A stretch of 64,000 nucleotides of DNA from Cupriavidus sp. AU9028 (GTDB lineage: Bacteria > Pseudomonadota > Gammaproteobacteria > Burkholderiales > Burkholderiaceae). Position 1 is the stretch's first letter, and every line of letters starts with the position of its first letter. The stretch is from positions 62,001 to 126,000 of the forward strand of contig NZ_JAIMCG010000003.1 in assembly GCF_019795295.1 (NCBI RefSeq). The letters are read 5' to 3'. The translations under genes and the position numbers were made by a program. The notes under the pieces were generated by a model. It did not search any database and was not told the DNA's origin. It worked only from the letters and a program-made list of their open reading frames with translations. Positions 39,988-54,505 of the stretch are shown here, in pieces.

Positions 39988-40406
39988 TGCTGGACTCCGT
40001 TCTGGCTGCCACGCGGCTTGCGATGCCGGCAAGGCTTGCAAAGACTGCAAGATGCGCGAGGTCCAACCGTGGGTGGGGACAGCGAGGCGGCGTGAAGCGG
40101 CCCGCCCTGTCCGTGGTCATGGACGGGTTGCAAGGCTCGTGCCGGAAGGAGGGAGATGGCGGCGTTTACCGCGGGAGGGGGTGGCGGGAGTGGAAGCGGA
40201 GGGGTTCCCTCTCCCCCGGCCCCTCTCCCGCGAGCGGGAGAGGGGAGCGACCGTTGGCCGCTTTTCGCTCTCCAGCAAGCGGAAGAGGAAAGCAAACCGG
40301 CAGTATTTCCACCGCTGCCGGTTTTCCCCCTCTCCCCTTCAAGGGGAGAGGGCCGGGGAGAGGGGTTGGTCTTCAACCGGCGCAGGCAAGCCCACGCCGC
40401 GGGCCA
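39988..40406. repeat. Intergenic region with REP-like palindromes
   Basis: The 419-bp gap contains two perfect hairpins built on the same core: CCCTCTCCCG/CGGGAGAGGG (40221-40244) and CCCTCTCCCC/GGGGAGAGGG (40328-40352). Further partial copies of CTCTCCC and GGGAGAG lie around them. Such cores are typical of repetitive extragenic palindromes. The elements follow the 3' end of carB and precede the molybdoenzyme gene. No gene was seen here. Confidence 0.75.
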
Positions 40407-43655
<3,249 letters not shown>

Positions 43656-43716
43656 TGCACGCTCTCATTGTCGGCCGGCCTCGCTTGGCGAGCGTGCCGG
43701 TCCGGATATCTAAATT

Positions 43717-44415
43717 TCAGTTCAGGGTGGCCGTCGCCAGCTTGGCGCCGAAGCCGATAAACATCGCGCCCACGCCGCTGGCGACGCCGGCCGAGAGCCG
43801 GCGGCGCTGGCGAAACGCGGCGGCCAGCCTCGCACCGGCGAAGATGATCACCGTCAGGTAGGCGAAGCTGCACAGCTGGCACACCAGCCCCAGCACGGCG
43901 AACGACAGCGCCGGATAGGCGAACTGCGGGTCGACGAACTGGATGAAGAAGGACACGAAAAACAGGATGGCCTTCGGGTTCAGCAGGCTGATCAGCAGCG
44001 CCTTGCGGAACGGGTCCGCGGCCTTGTCCGCCGTCTCTTCCTGCCGGGCCCCGCCAGCGCCATCACCGGCTTTCGTCTCCCCGGCCTCGGCACGGACCCA
44101 GCCGCGCAAGGCGCCGCGCAGCATCTGCAAGCCGATCCAGGCCAGGTACGCCGCACCGGCGTACTTGATCACATAGAACAGCCCGGGACTGGCCTTGAGC
44201 AGCGAGGCGACCCCCGCCGCCGACAGCACCATCAGGATCGCGTCGCCGAGAAACACCCCGCAGGCGCCGCGATAGCCGGCCCGCACGCCACGCTGGGCGG
44301 CGACCGACAGCACATACATCGAATTCGGACCCGGCAGCAGCACGATGAAGATCGTGCCCAGCAGATAGGTCCAGAAGTCGGTGATGCCGAAGCTGGCATG
44401 CATCATCGCGTTCAT
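43717..44415 (-). CDS. LysE/RhtB-family amino-acid exporter (LeuE-like)
   Basis: A 232-residue membrane protein with about six helices, opening with FWTYLLGTIFIVLLPGPNSMYVLSVAAQRG shortened to the LPGPNSM signature seen near residue 25. The helix AYLAWIGLQMLRG and the LLNPKAILFFVSFFIQF motif are typical. A hydrophilic loop (Glu/Lys/Gly-rich) splits the protein. The family exports amino acids; the substrate is not defined. It sits between carA and carB on the same strand and is probably co-transcribed. ATG at 44415. Confidence 0.88.
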   Translation of the reverse strand: MNAMMHASFGITDFWTYLLGTIFIVLLPGPNSMYVLSVAAQRGVRAGYRGACGVFLGDAILMVLSAAGVASLLKASPGLFYVIKYAGAAYLAWIGLQMLRGALRGWVRAEAGETKAGDGAGGARQEETADKAADPFRKALLISLLNPKAILFFVSFFIQFVDPQFAYPALSFAVLGLVCQLCSFAYLTVIIFAGARLAAAFRQRRRLSAGVASGVGAMFIGFGAKLATATLN

Positions 44416-44491
44416 CGGAGGTTCCTCGGTTGGCTCGCGCGGGCGCTGGCTGTGCGATGCCGGCAGCCGCACTGCGGCGCCGGCATCCGGC

Positions 44492-45628
44492 TTACTTGCG
44501 CGCCTGCTCCATCAGCGTGGTGAAGCGGTCGAACAGGTACGCCACGTCGTGCGGGCCTGGCGACGCCTCCGGGTGCCCCTGGAAGCAGAAGGCCGGCTTG
44601 TCGTTCAGCGCGAAGCCCTGCAGCGTGCCGTCGAACAGCGACACGTGCGTCACCCGTGCGTTGGCCGGCAGCGTCTGTGCATCGACTTCGAAGCCATGGT
44701 TCTGCGAGGTGATCACCACGCGGCCATCGTCCAGGTCCTTGACCGGATGGTTGGCGCCATGGTGGCCGGTTGCCATCTTGCGCGTCTTGGCGCCGACGGC
44801 CAGGCCCATGATCTGGTGGCCCAGGCAGATGCCGAAGGTCGGGATGCCCTTGCGCAGGAACTCCTCGGTCGCGCGGATGGCGTAGTCGCACGGCTCGGGA
44901 TCGCCCGGGCCGTTGGCCAGGAAGATGCCGTCCGGGTTGTACGCCAGCGCGTCGGCGGCGCTCGACTGGGCCGGCAGCACCGTGATGCGGCAGCCGCGCT
45001 GCGCCAGCATGCGCAGGATGTTGTACTTGACGCCGTAGTCGAACGCGACCACGTGGAAACGGGGCTTCTCCAGCTTGCCGTAGCCCTGGCCCAGCGCCCA
45101 TTCCGTCTGGTTCCATTCGTACGGCTCGCGCACGGACACGACCTTGGCCAGGTCCATGCCGGCCAGGCCCGGGAACGAGCGCGCCAGGTCGATGGCCTTC
45201 TGCACATTGTCCTCGCCGGCCAGGATGCAGCCGTTCTGCGCGCCCTTCTCGCGCAGGATGCGGGTCAGCTTGCGGGTGTCGATGCCGGCGATGCCGGGCA
45301 CCTTCTCCTGCTTCAGGTAGTGCGAGAGCGTGTGTTCCTTGCGGAAGTTGGAGGCCAGCAGCGGCAGATCCTTGATGATCAGGCCGGCGGCATGGACTTT
45401 GGCGGCTTCGACGTCCTCAACATTGACACCGACATTGCCGATATGCGGATACGTCAGCGTGACGATCTGCCGGGAATAGCTCGGGTCGGTAAGGATTTCC
45501 TGGTAACCGGTCAGCGCGGTGTTGAACACCACTTCGCCGATGGTATGGCCGGGGGCGCCGATGGAATAGCCACGAAAGACCGTGCCGTCTGCTAGCGCAA
45601 GAATGGCGGGCGGGAAAGACGGTAACAC
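44492..45628 (-). CDS. carA: Carbamoyl-phosphate synthase small subunit
   Basis: A 378-residue glutamine amidotransferase that supplies ammonia to CarB. The N-terminal CarA domain starts [18 protein letters not shown]; the class I amidotransferase has the nucleophile Cys in [10 protein letters not shown] and the His/Glu pair in [13 protein letters not shown]. The start codon is GTG at 45628 with AGGAG 9 nt upstream. It is the first gene of the carA-exporter-carB unit, driven by a good promoter 240 bp upstream. Confidence 0.96.
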   Translation of the reverse strand: MLPSFPPAILALADGTVFRGYSIGAPGHTIGEVVFNTALTGYQEILTDPSYSRQIVTLTYPHIGNVGVNVEDVEAAKVHAAGLIIKDLPLLASNFRKEHTLSHYLKQEKVPGIAGIDTRKLTRILREKGAQNGCILAGEDNVQKAIDLARSFPGLAGMDLAKVVSVREPYEWNQTEWALGQGYGKLEKPRFHVVAFDYGVKYNILRMLAQRGCRITVLPAQSSAADALAYNPDGIFLANGPGDPEPCDYAIRATEEFLRKGIPTFGICLGHQIMGLAVGAKTRKMATGHHGANHPVKDLDDGRVVITSQNHGFEVDAQTLPANARVTHVSLFDGTLQGFALNDKPAFCFQGHPEASPGPHDVAYLFDRFTTLMEQARK

Positions 45629-45865
45629 GGGTAGAGGCTCCTGCTGGATTCACCCCGTGACCAACCTCTCTCGACGCCGTTGCCCCTGTTCGGGGGCCCC
45701 CTGATGGACAGCCTCGACTGGCCGGCTTCCCGCATTGGCGGGTGACTGGCAGGGGCCGGGCCGCGCGACAATCCGGCTCATGGGCCGGGCGCAGCGACAA
45801 GGGGGCAGCGGAAGGTGGAATGCGGTAGGCGCTAGGGTGAAGGGTTCTGAAAGCGAAACTTTCGG
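45629..45865 (-). other. Long untranslated leader of carA
   Basis: Between the promoter and carA lie ~230 nt with several possible hairpins, including GAAAG/CTTTC near its 5' end and a run CAGGGGGCCCCCGAACAGGGG near 45685-45705. No reading frame with a good ribosome site was noticed. Pyrimidine- or arginine-linked control in this leader is possible but not shown. Confidence 0.4.
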
Positions 45866-45894
45866 ATTGTACCTCACTGGCGCCAATTTCTCAA
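45866..45894 (-). promoter_or_regulatory. Sigma-70 promoter of carA
   Basis: On the minus strand TTGAGA (-35) and TACAAT (-10) are separated by exactly 17 bp. The predicted start leaves a leader of about 230 nt before the GTG start codon. Confidence 0.75.
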
Positions 45895-46026
45895 GAATTC
45901 AAAGACTTGCGCGCGACCGGGCGGGCTTGCACGAACCGGCGTCGCTGCTCGGCTGAGTCGCAATCGCCACTCGCGCGAGCGCCTATACTGAATCCGCCGG
46001 CCGCCAGGCCGGAGGCAGGAGGCCAT

Positions 46027-46227
46027 ATGGAATCCAAGCGCAAGACCATCGATTGCCGCGACTATCCGAGCGCCAATCACTGCACGGTAGCGATCAGCGC
46101 CGACAGCGAGGACGAGTTGCTCGAAGCCGCGGTCCAGCATGCGGTTGCGGTGCATCAGCATCAGGACAGCCCGGCGCTGCGCACCCAGCTGAAGTCGCTG
46201 TTCAAGGACGCCGCCACGACGGCGTGA
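46027..46227 (+). CDS. DUF1059 small protein
   Basis: A 66-residue protein with the DUF1059 pattern: KTIDCRDYP, a Cys-containing N-terminal part, then DELLEAAVQHAVAVHQHQDS and a short helical end. ATG at 46027 has GGAGGCAGGAGG upstream. Function unknown; the family is widespread in high-GC bacteria. It is convergent with the RidA-like gene. Confidence 0.8.
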   Translation: MESKRKTIDCRDYPSANHCTVAISADSEDELLEAAVQHAVAVHQHQDSPALRTQLKSLFKDAATTA

Positions 46228-46233
46228 CCCCGC

Positions 46234-46265
46234 AGCCGGCGTGCCGAAAGGACGGCGCGCCGGCT
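46234..46265. terminator. Hairpin between convergent DUF1059 and RidA-like genes
   Basis: AGCCGGCG pairs with CGCCGGCT over 16 nt; the loop holds a further CCG/CGG pair. It overlaps the last base of the RidA-like stop codon. No T run. Confidence 0.45.
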
Positions 46266-46705
46266 CACTCTCCTGGCGGCACCACCGCCGTCACTTCGAT
46301 CTCGATCAGCGCCCGCGGTTCGACCAGATCGGCGACTTCAACCGCCGTCATTGCCGGGAAGTGGCGTCCGATGATTGTCCGATAATGGGCACCGATCTCG
46401 CGCCACGCGGCGACGTAGGCGCGCTTGTCCTTCACATACCAGGTCATCCGGGCGATGTGCGCCGGGCTTGCCCCGCCCTGCTCCAGCACCGCGACGATGT
46501 TGCGCAAGGCCTGGCCGGCCTGCTCCGCCAGATCGTCGGTCTCGAATTCGCACTGGGCATTCCAGCCGATCTGCCCGCCGACGAAGATCAGCCGGCTGCC
46601 CACCTGCAGTTCGGTCATCACACCGTTGGCATAGCCGCGCGGCGGGGCCCAGCCCGGCGGCTGCAGGAAGGTCATTGGTTCCGCGAGCGGCATCTGCATG
46701 GTCAT
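46265..46705 (-). CDS. RidA/YjgF-family protein, probable enamine/imine deaminase
   Basis: A 146-residue protein with the RidA fold: N-terminal [25 protein letters not shown], the helix [33 protein letters not shown], and a C-terminal [13 protein letters not shown] with the conserved Arg that binds the carboxylate. RidA proteins hydrolyse reactive enamines or imines. As the last gene of an aryl-CoA operon overlapping the thioesterase stop by 4 bp (ATGA), it could deal with the amino group left after ring reduction of 2-aminobenzoyl-CoA. Confidence 0.85.
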   Translation of the reverse strand: MTMQMPLAEPMTFLQPPGWAPPRGYANGVMTELQVGSRLIFVGGQIGWNAQCEFETDDLAEQAGQALRNIVAVLEQGGASPAHIARMTWYVKDKRAYVAAWREIGAHYRTIIGRHFPAMTAVEVADLVEPRALIEIEVTAVVPPGE

Positions 46706-47148
46706 GTCGGTTCTCTCGTTTGCTCGAAATCAGTGTTGCAGAAGCGGGCCATCGCCGCGCGCACGGCGGGCGGAAACGGCTGCGGGGTCAAGGCGCCTTG
46801 CGCCGTGACGCAGACCAGCCGCTGGGTCAGTTCCAGCCGCAGGTCGGACGCCGGCCCGGTGAAGCGCACCGCGAGCGTGCAACTGCTGGTGCCCAGCCGC
46901 GTCACCCGCAGTTCGCGCCTCAGTTCATCGCCCAGCCGGCTGGGCGCGACAAAGCGGCATTGGATCTCGGCAGTGGGCATCGCCGCGCGGTCGGCGCCGT
47001 GCATGGTGGCGAACGGCCATTGCAGCGCCTCGCCGAACCAGTCCTCGACCAGATCGTTGAGCATCTCGAAGTAGCGCGGAAAGAACACGATGCCGGCGGC
47101 GTCGCAGTCGCCGAATCGCACCCGATGCGCGCGGACGAAGGCCTGCAT
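46702..47148 (-). CDS. 4-hydroxybenzoyl-CoA thioesterase-like hotdog protein
   Basis: A 148-residue hotdog-fold thioesterase of the 4HBT/YbgC type: [29 protein letters not shown] holds the catalytic Asp. It would free CoA from aryl-CoA dead-end products. The start is uncertain: ATG at 47148, or GTG at 47157, which would overlap the ligase stop (GTGA). It is coupled to the RidA-like gene downstream. Confidence 0.88.
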   Translation of the reverse strand: MQAFVRAHRVRFGDCDAAGIVFFPRYFEMLNDLVEDWFGEALQWPFATMHGADRAAMPTAEIQCRFVAPSRLGDELRRELRVTRLGTSSCTLAVRFTGPASDLRLELTQRLVCVTAQGALTPQPFPPAVRAAMARFCNTDFEQTREPT

Positions 47149-47153
47149 GCCGC

Positions 47154-48860
47154 TCACCGCCGTGCCGCGGACACGGCGCCCGCGCCGCCATCGACCACCG
47201 GCTCCATGTCGGCAGCCATCTGCCGCAGCCGGAAGCGCTGCAGCTTGCCGGTTTCGGTGCGCGGCAGCTGCTGCACGAAGACGATGCGGCGCGGGTACTT
47301 GTAGGGAGCGATCTGCCGCTTGACGTGGTCCTGCAACGCCTGTCGCAAGGCGTCGCTGCCCTCGAAGCCCGCGCGTGTCACCACATATGCCATCACGATC
47401 TGCCCGCGCTCCGGATCGGGTACCCCCACCACACCGCACTCGGACACTGCCTCGTGCTGCATCAGCGCCGCTTCGACCTCCGGCCCGGCGATGTTGTAGC
47501 CCGCCGAGACGATCATGTCGTCCGAGCGCGCCTGGTAGAAGTAGTAGCCGTCCTCATCGGCGACGAAGGTGTCGCCGGGCAGGTTCCAGCCGTCGCGCAC
47601 GTAGTCGTGCTGACGCGGATCGTCCAGGTAGCGGCAACCGGTGGGGCCGCGCACCGCAAGCTTGCCCGGCGTGCCGGGCGGCAGCGTGCGCATCTGGTCG
47701 TCGACAATGCGCGCCTCGTAGCCGGGCACGGCCTTGCCAATCGCACCTGGGCGCACCTCGGCGCCGGCGCTGGAGATGAAGATATGCATCATCTCGGTGG
47801 CGCCGATGCCATCGATCATCTCGATGCCGGTGGCCGCCTTCCAGCGCTGGCGCGTCGCGTCGGGCAGGGCTTCTCCCGCCGACACGCTCTTGCGCAAGCT
47901 GCCCAGGTCTCGTCCTGGCGCGGCCGCCGCCATCTGCCGGTAGAAGGTCGGGGCGGTGAAGACGATGGTCGCCCGGGTCGCCTCGATCAGGTCCAGCAGG
48001 CTCTCCGGCGTCAGCTTCTCGGCCAGCACGGTGGTGGCGCCGGCCCGCAACGGAAAACACAGCAGCCCGCCGAGTCCGAAGGTGAAGGCAAGCGGCGGCG
48101 TGCCGCAGAACACGTCGTCCTCGGTCGGCTTGAGGATGTGCCGCGGGAACAGATCGCACATCGCGATCACGTCGCGGTGAAAGTGCACGGTCCCCTTGGG
48201 CTGGCCCGTGGTGCCGCTGGTAAAGGCGATGATCGCCACATCGTCGGCGGCGGTATCGCAGGCGGCGAAGTCGGCCGGCTTGCCCGCCAGCGCCGCGTCC
48301 AGCGACGCATCGTCGCCCGGCGCCTGGAAGACCCGCAGTTGCCGCAGGGACGGGCAGTGCGACGGACCGCCCGCCTGCCGCAGCGGCTCCAGCTCCTCCA
48401 GCAGCCGTGCGTCGCACAAGGCCGCGTCCACCTGCGCCCGCTCGACGATGGTGCGCAGCTCGCGCGCCCGCAGCAGCGGCATGGTGGGCACGGCGATCAG
48501 CCCGGCCTTGAGGGTGGCCAGCAGGCTCGCCGCCATCATCGGGCTGTTCGGCCCGCGCAGCAGCACGCGATTGCCGGGGATCAGGCCCATGTCCTCGGTC
48601 AGCACGCGCGCGATCCGGTTCACCGTGGCGGCGAGGCCCGCGTAGGTGAGCGTGGAGAATCCGCCCTGCGCACTGGCGTCCGGGTAGCAGATCGCCGCGT
48701 GCTCGCCGCGGCCCGCATCCAGTTGGCGGTCGAGCAGCTCGGCCGTGGCGTTCAGCCGCTCCGGATAGCGCGTATCGTCGTTGAAGACGAACTCGGGCCA
48801 GGCGTCGCGCGGCGGCAGGCGGTCACGGGCAAAGGTATCGAGGTGGGCAGTGGCGGCCAT
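47154..48860 (-). CDS. Aryl-CoA ligase (benzoate/2-aminobenzoate-CoA ligase type)
   Basis: A 568-residue ANL-superfamily enzyme that activates an aromatic acid with ATP and CoA. The phosphate loop is [13 protein letters not shown], the A5 motif [17 protein letters not shown]8 [22 protein letters not shown] and the C-terminal catalytic Lys in [21 protein letters not shown] and the N-terminal start are like benzoate- and 2-aminobenzoate-CoA ligases. The neighbouring aminobenzoyl-CoA-type monooxygenase suggests 2-aminobenzoate; salicylate is also possible. Confidence 0.87.
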   Translation of the reverse strand: MAATAHLDTFARDRLPPRDAWPEFVFNDDTRYPERLNATAELLDRQLDAGRGEHAAICYPDASAQGGFSTLTYAGLAATVNRIARVLTEDMGLIPGNRVLLRGPNSPMMAASLLATLKAGLIAVPTMPLLRARELRTIVERAQVDAALCDARLLEELEPLRQAGGPSHCPSLRQLRVFQAPGDDASLDAALAGKPADFAACDTAADDVAIIAFTSGTTGQPKGTVHFHRDVIAMCDLFPRHILKPTEDDVFCGTPPLAFTFGLGGLLCFPLRAGATTVLAEKLTPESLLDLIEATRATIVFTAPTFYRQMAAAAPGRDLGSLRKSVSAGEALPDATRQRWKAATGIEMIDGIGATEMMHIFISSAGAEVRPGAIGKAVPGYEARIVDDQMRTLPPGTPGKLAVRGPTGCRYLDDPRQHDYVRDGWNLPGDTFVADEDGYYFYQARSDDMIVSAGYNIAGPEVEAALMQHEAVSECGVVGVPDPERGQIVMAYVVTRAGFEGSDALRQALQDHVKRQIAPYKYPRRIVFVQQLPRTETGKLQRFRLRQMAADMEPVVDGGAGAVSAARR

Positions 48861-48952
48861 GGCGGGCTCCCTTCTTGGCGCGGAGGATGGGTTCGGCGAA
48901 GGACTGCTGGCAGGAGTGCGGTTCAGAAACTCTCCGGATCGCGGCGCCGGCG

Positions 48953-50176
<1,224 letters not shown>

Positions 50177-50194
50177 GTCCTCGCTCCTGTCGGT

Positions 50195-50266
50195 CCGGTG
50201 CTCTGTCCGGTGCTCTGTCCGGTGCTCTGTCCGGTGCTCTGTCCGGTGCTCTGTCCCGTGTTCTGC
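50195..50266. repeat. 12-bp tandem repeat (5 perfect, 1 degenerate copy)
   Basis: CCGGTGCTCTGT occurs five times in a row from 50195 to 50254; a sixth copy (CCCGTGTTCTGC) is changed at 3 of 12 positions. The array lies between the enoyl-CoA hydratase stop and the acyl-CoA dehydrogenase start. It has no spacers, so it is not a CRISPR array; slippage could alter its length and the distance between the genes. Confidence 0.92.
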
Positions 50267-50272
50267 CCGGTG

Positions 50273-51130
50273 TCAGTCGCCCTGGAAGGCGGGCGGCAGC
50301 TTGGCGACAAACGCCTCGTAGGCGCGGCGGAAATCCGCCGTCTGCATGCAGATCGCCTGTGCCTGTGCCTCCGCCTCGATCGCTTCGTCCAGGCCCATGT
50401 TCCATTCCTGGTGCAGCAGCGTCTTGGTGATGCCGTGCGCGAAGGTCGGCCCGGCGGCAAGACGCGCCGCCAGCGCCGAGGCCTCCTGCTGCAGGCTGTC
50501 GGGCGAATGCAGCGCATTGAAAAAGCCCCATGCCAGGCCCTCCTGCGCGCTCATCGAGCGGCCGGTGTAGAGCAGCTCGCTCGCCCTGCCCTGGCCGATC
50601 ACGCGCGGCAGCAGCGAGCACGCGCCCATGTCCGCGCCGGCCAGCCCTACCCGCACGAAGAGGAACGCCGTGCGTGCCGCCTCGGTGGCCAGGCGCATGT
50701 CGGCGGCCAGCGCGATCATCGCGCCGGCCCCGGCGCAGACACCGTCCACCGCGGCAATCACCGGCTGCGGACAGTGGCGCATCGCCTTGACCAGATCGCC
50801 CGTCATCCGGGTGAAGGCGAGCAGGCCCGCCATGTCCATTCGCGTCAGCGGCCCGATGATCTCGTGCACGTCGCCGCCCGAACAGAAGTTGCCGCCGGCG
50901 CCGGTGACCACCACCACGCGGATATCCGATGCGTACACCAGCGCGCGGAACAGGTCGCGCAGCTCCGCATACGAATCGAAGGTCAGCGGATTCTTGCGGT
51001 CCGGCCGGTTCAGCGTGATGGTGCCGACCTTGCCGTCTTCGGACACCGACCACAGGAAATGGCGGGCGGCATAGCTCGCCAGTTCTCGCCGATGGTGCTG
51101 CATGGCGCCCACGCTGTCGCTCTCGTTCAT
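50273..51130 (-). CDS. Enoyl-CoA hydratase/isomerase family protein
   Basis: A 285-residue crotonase-fold protein. The oxyanion-hole residues lie in [15 protein letters not shown] and the second Gly region [40 protein letters not shown] holds the usual catalytic segment. It would hydrate a ring-derived enoyl-CoA. ATG at 51130 has AGGAGCGCAG just before it. Part of the aryl-CoA operon. Confidence 0.88.
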   Translation of the reverse strand: MNESDSVGAMQHHRRELASYAARHFLWSVSEDGKVGTITLNRPDRKNPLTFDSYAELRDLFRALVYASDIRVVVVTGAGGNFCSGGDVHEIIGPLTRMDMAGLLAFTRMTGDLVKAMRHCPQPVIAAVDGVCAGAGAMIALAADMRLATEAARTAFLFVRVGLAGADMGACSLLPRVIGQGRASELLYTGRSMSAQEGLAWGFFNALHSPDSLQQEASALAARLAAGPTFAHGITKTLLHQEWNMGLDEAIEAEAQAQAICMQTADFRRAYEAFVAKLPPAFQGD

Positions 51131-51183
51131 CTGCGCTCCTTGCCTGTCAGGAAATCGTGGTGTCGCGTTGTGGATGGTGTGCT

Positions 51184-51990
51184 TCATCCCGTCATGACCT
51201 CGCCGCCGGCCACCGCAATCGCTTGCCCCGTCATCGCTGCAGCATCGGGGCGGCACAGCCACAGCACGGTGCTGGCCACCTCCTCGGGCTGCACCAGGCG
51301 CCGCTGCGGATTCCTCGCCGCCAGTTCGGCGCGCGCCTGCGCTTCGTTGCGCCCGGTCTTCGCGACGATATTGGCGACCGCGTCGCGCACCAGGTCGGTC
51401 TCGGTGTAACCGGGGCACACCGCATTGACCGTGACACCGCTGCGCGCGGTCTCCAGCGCCAGCGCTCGCGTCAGGCCGATCACGCCATGCTTGGCGGCGC
51501 AATACGCGCTGACATAGGCATAGCCGGTCAGGCCCGCGGTACTGGCGACGTTGACGATCCGGCCCCAGCCGGCGTCGAGCATCGCCGGCAGCGCCGCCTG
51601 CGTGCAGTGGAACGTGCCGTTCAGGTTAGCATCGAGCATCCGTCGCCACAGCTGGGCATCGGTGCGCCCGAACGGCGCGCTCACCGCCTGCCCGGCGTTG
51701 TTGACCAGGATCGCGATCGGTCCGGCCTGCTGGCTTGCGCGTTCGAACGCGTGCTGCACGGCATCGGCATCCGCGACATCGGCCTGCACCGCTTGCACCG
51801 CTGCGCCAGCACCGGACGCCGCGCGCAGCTGCATGACGGCGCGCTCCAGCGACGCGCCGTCGCGCCCGACCAGCGTGACCGCCGCGCCTGCCCGATGCAG
51901 CGCCGCAGCAATGGCGGCGCCGATGCCGCGCGCACCGCCGGTAACCAGCGCATGCCGGCCGGCGAGAACATCGATCCGCTCGGCGCTCAT
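51184..51990 (-). CDS. Short-chain dehydrogenase/reductase, likely 3-hydroxyacyl-CoA dehydrogenase
   Basis: A 268-residue SDR with the cofactor motif [14 protein letters not shown], and catalytic Ser and Tyr-x3-Lys in [10 protein letters not shown] and YCAAKHG. In this operon it would oxidise the hydroxyacyl-CoA formed by the hydratase. ATG at 51990 overlaps the stop of the monooxygenase gene (ATGA), so they are translationally coupled. Confidence 0.87.
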   Translation of the reverse strand: MSAERIDVLAGRHALVTGGARGIGAAIAAALHRAGAAVTLVGRDGASLERAVMQLRAASGAGAAVQAVQADVADADAVQHAFERASQQAGPIAILVNNAGQAVSAPFGRTDAQLWRRMLDANLNGTFHCTQAALPAMLDAGWGRIVNVASTAGLTGYAYVSAYCAAKHGVIGLTRALALETARSGVTVNAVCPGYTETDLVRDAVANIVAKTGRNEAQARAELAARNPQRRLVQPEEVASTVLWLCRPDAAAMTGQAIAVAGGEVMTG

Positions 51991-54356
51991 GCCACCACAC
52001 CCTGCGCCGCCGCGCGCTCGTACAGCGTTTCCAGCTGCCGCTTGCCCGCCAGGTAGGGACGCGGCCACGGCACCTCCCGGTAGCCCAGCCGCGCCGCCTG
52101 GTGCAGGGTCCAGGCCGGATCCGCCAGGTGCGGCCGCGCGATCGCGCACAGGTCGGCGCGGCCGGCAGCGATGATGCTGTCGACCTGGTCGCCGTCGGTA
52201 ATGGCGCCCACCGCGATGGTCGCGATGCCGGCCTCGTTGCGGATACGGTCGGCAAACGGTGTCTGGTACATCCGCCCGTAGACCGGCGCCTGCTCGGGGC
52301 TGACCTGGCCGGACGAACAGTCAATCATGTCGGCACCGGCATCACGGAAGGCGCGGGCAATCTCGACCGCGTCATCGGGTGTGATGCCGCCTTCCACCCA
52401 GTCGTGCGCGGAGATGCGCACCGACATCGGCCGGCGTGACGGCCAGACTTCCCGCACCGCGGCGAAGACCTCCAGCGGATAGCGCAGCCGCGCCTGCAGC
52501 GAGCCGCCGTATTCATCCTGGCGCAGGTTGGTCAGCGGCGAGATGAAGGACGACAGCAGATAGCCGTGCGCGCAATGCAGCTCGAGCCAGTCGAAGCCCG
52601 CCTCCGCTGCCCGGCGCGCCGCGGCGACGAAGGCATCCCGCACCTCGTCCATATCCTGCCGCGTCATCTCGCGGGGCACCTGCGAGATGCCGGGCAGATA
52701 GGGCAACGGGGACGCGGACAGCAGCGGCCAGTTACCCTCGGGCAACGGATGGTCCATGCGCTGCCAGCCCAGTTGCGTCGAACCCTTGCGCCCCGAGTGG
52801 CCCAGCTGGATGCCGATGCGCGCGCCGCTGTTGCCATGGACGAAATCGACGATGCGCCGCCAGGCATCGCGCTGGGCATCGTCCCACAGGCCGGGGCAGC
52901 CCGGCGTGATGCGGCCCTCGGGCGTGACGCAGGTCATCTCCGCCATCACCAGCGCCGCGCCGCCAGTGGCCCGGGCGCCCAGATGCACCAGATGAAAGTC
53001 GCCGGGCACGCCGTCGACGCACGAGTACATCGCCATGGGAGATACCACCACGCGGTTGCGCAGCACCAGGTCGCGCACACGGTAGGGCGTCAGCATCGGC
53101 GGCAGCGGATCCGCGGCGGGCGGATTCTCGCCGTCCGGCGCCATGCCCGATTGCGCCGCTAGCCAGCGCTCGTAGCCCGCGACGTAGCCAGGGTCGCGCA
53201 GCCGCAGGTTTTCATGCGAGATGCGCTGGGAGCGCGTCAGCAGCGAATAGGCAAACTGCTCCACCGGCAGGCGCGCATAGCGTTCGACGTTCTCGAACCA
53301 CTCCGTCGAATTGCGCGCGGCGTTCTGGATCTTCAGCACCTCGACGCTGCGGGTGGCTTCATAGCGTTGCAGCGCCTCTTCCAGCCCAGGCCCTGCACCG
53401 CCCTGCCCCACGTCGACACCGCGCAGGTTGTTCGCCAGGTCGATGCCGTCCTCCAGCGCCAGCCGGGTGCCCGATCCGATCGAAAAGTGCGCGGTATGGG
53501 CCGCGTCGCCCATCAGCACCACCGGCACGCGGCGCCCGTCGTCCAGCGTGTTCCAGTGCACCCAGGTGCGGCAGATCACGCGCTGGAAGCGGATCCAGTT
53601 GGCCGACCCGCGCAGATGCGTGGCGTTGCTGATCAGCGGCTGCCCGTCCAGGTAGCGCGCGAACAGCCGCTCGCAGAAGGCGATCGCCTGCGGCTGGTCC
53701 ATCCGGTCCAGCCCCGCGGCGCGCCACACCGCCTCCGGCGTCTCCACGATGAAGGTCGAGGTGTCGTCGTCGAAGCGGTAGGCATGCGCCTGAAACCAGC
53801 CGTGCTCGGTCTGCTCGAAGGCGAAGGTGAAGGCGTCGAAGCGGCGATGCGTGCCCAGCCAGACGAAGCGGCAGTGCCGCGCTTCGACATCCGGCTGGAA
53901 GGTGTCGGCATAGCGCGTGCGAATGCGGCTGTTGACGCCGTCCGAGGCGATCACCAGATCCGCGCCGAAGCGCTGCGCCAGCGCCGCATCGTCCTCGACA
54001 TCGGTCTCGAACACCAGCCGCACGCCGAGCGCTTCGCAGCGCGCCTGCAGGATATTGAGCAGACGCTTGCGGCCGATGCCGATAAAGCCGTGGCCGCCCG
54101 ACCGGATCGTGCGGCCGCGCATGTGGATATCGATGTCGTCCCAGTGGTTGAAGGCGGCGTCGATCTGTTCCGCGCTCTGCGGATCGGCCTCGCGCAGGTT
54201 CGCCATGGTCGCGTCGGAGAACACCACGCCCCAGCCGAAGGTGTCGTAGGGCCGGTTGCGCTCCACTACCGTCACCTCATGCGCCGGGTTCTGCCGCTTC
54301 ATCAGCAGGCCGAAGTAGAGCCCCGCAGGACCGCCGCCGATACACAGCACTCGCAT
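51987..54356 (-). CDS. Fused FAD monooxygenase/old yellow enzyme, 2-aminobenzoyl-CoA monooxygenase/reductase type
   Basis: A 789-residue fusion. Residues ~1-375 form an aromatic flavin monooxygenase ([21 protein letters not shown] loop, [25 protein letters not shown]); residues ~415-780 form an old-yellow-enzyme barrel ([22 protein letters not shown], with QLGHSGRKG and [17 protein letters not shown]). This layout is known from 2-aminobenzoyl-CoA monooxygenase/reductase of Azoarcus, which hydroxylates and then reduces the ring; related proteins are named salicylyl-CoA 5-hydroxylase. First gene of the operon, with AAGGAGA before the ATG. Confidence 0.9.
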   Translation of the reverse strand: MRVLCIGGGPAGLYFGLLMKRQNPAHEVTVVERNRPYDTFGWGVVFSDATMANLREADPQSAEQIDAAFNHWDDIDIHMRGRTIRSGGHGFIGIGRKRLLNILQARCEALGVRLVFETDVEDDAALAQRFGADLVIASDGVNSRIRTRYADTFQPDVEARHCRFVWLGTHRRFDAFTFAFEQTEHGWFQAHAYRFDDDTSTFIVETPEAVWRAAGLDRMDQPQAIAFCERLFARYLDGQPLISNATHLRGSANWIRFQRVICRTWVHWNTLDDGRRVPVVLMGDAAHTAHFSIGSGTRLALEDGIDLANNLRGVDVGQGGAGPGLEEALQRYEATRSVEVLKIQNAARNSTEWFENVERYARLPVEQFAYSLLTRSQRISHENLRLRDPGYVAGYERWLAAQSGMAPDGENPPAADPLPPMLTPYRVRDLVLRNRVVVSPMAMYSCVDGVPGDFHLVHLGARATGGAALVMAEMTCVTPEGRITPGCPGLWDDAQRDAWRRIVDFVHGNSGARIGIQLGHSGRKGSTQLGWQRMDHPLPEGNWPLLSASPLPYLPGISQVPREMTRQDMDEVRDAFVAAARRAAEAGFDWLELHCAHGYLLSSFISPLTNLRQDEYGGSLQARLRYPLEVFAAVREVWPSRRPMSVRISAHDWVEGGITPDDAVEIARAFRDAGADMIDCSSGQVSPEQAPVYGRMYQTPFADRIRNEAGIATIAVGAITDGDQVDSIIAAGRADLCAIARPHLADPAWTLHQAARLGYREVPWPRPYLAGKRQLETLYERAAAQGVVA

Positions 54357-54390
54357 TGCCTGTCTCCTTGGGGTGTCCCCCGGGCGCGCT

Positions 54391-54427
54391 TTTTATATAG
54401 ATATGAATATTTTAGTTATAAAATATT
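54391..54427 (-). promoter_or_regulatory. AT-rich palindromic operator and promoter of the aryl-CoA operon
   Basis: AATATTTTA and TAAAATATT form a perfect 9-bp inverted repeat around GTTA (54406-54427). On the minus strand it is followed by TATATAAAAA (54401-54391), a likely -10 region. The stretch stands out sharply in a GC-rich surround. The shape resembles MarR- or TetR-type operators. No regulator gene is adjacent. Confidence 0.65.
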
Positions 54428-54505
54428 AGTCGACGCGGGGGCGAATGGCAAGGCGATATTTGGGCGCCGCCCTGCTCCGCAGCCAGGGCGGCAAGGGACG
54501 CCCGC

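Noticed and set aside
50195-50266. CRISPR array
   Set aside because: Repeat units are 12 bp and directly joined without spacers; no cas genes are near.
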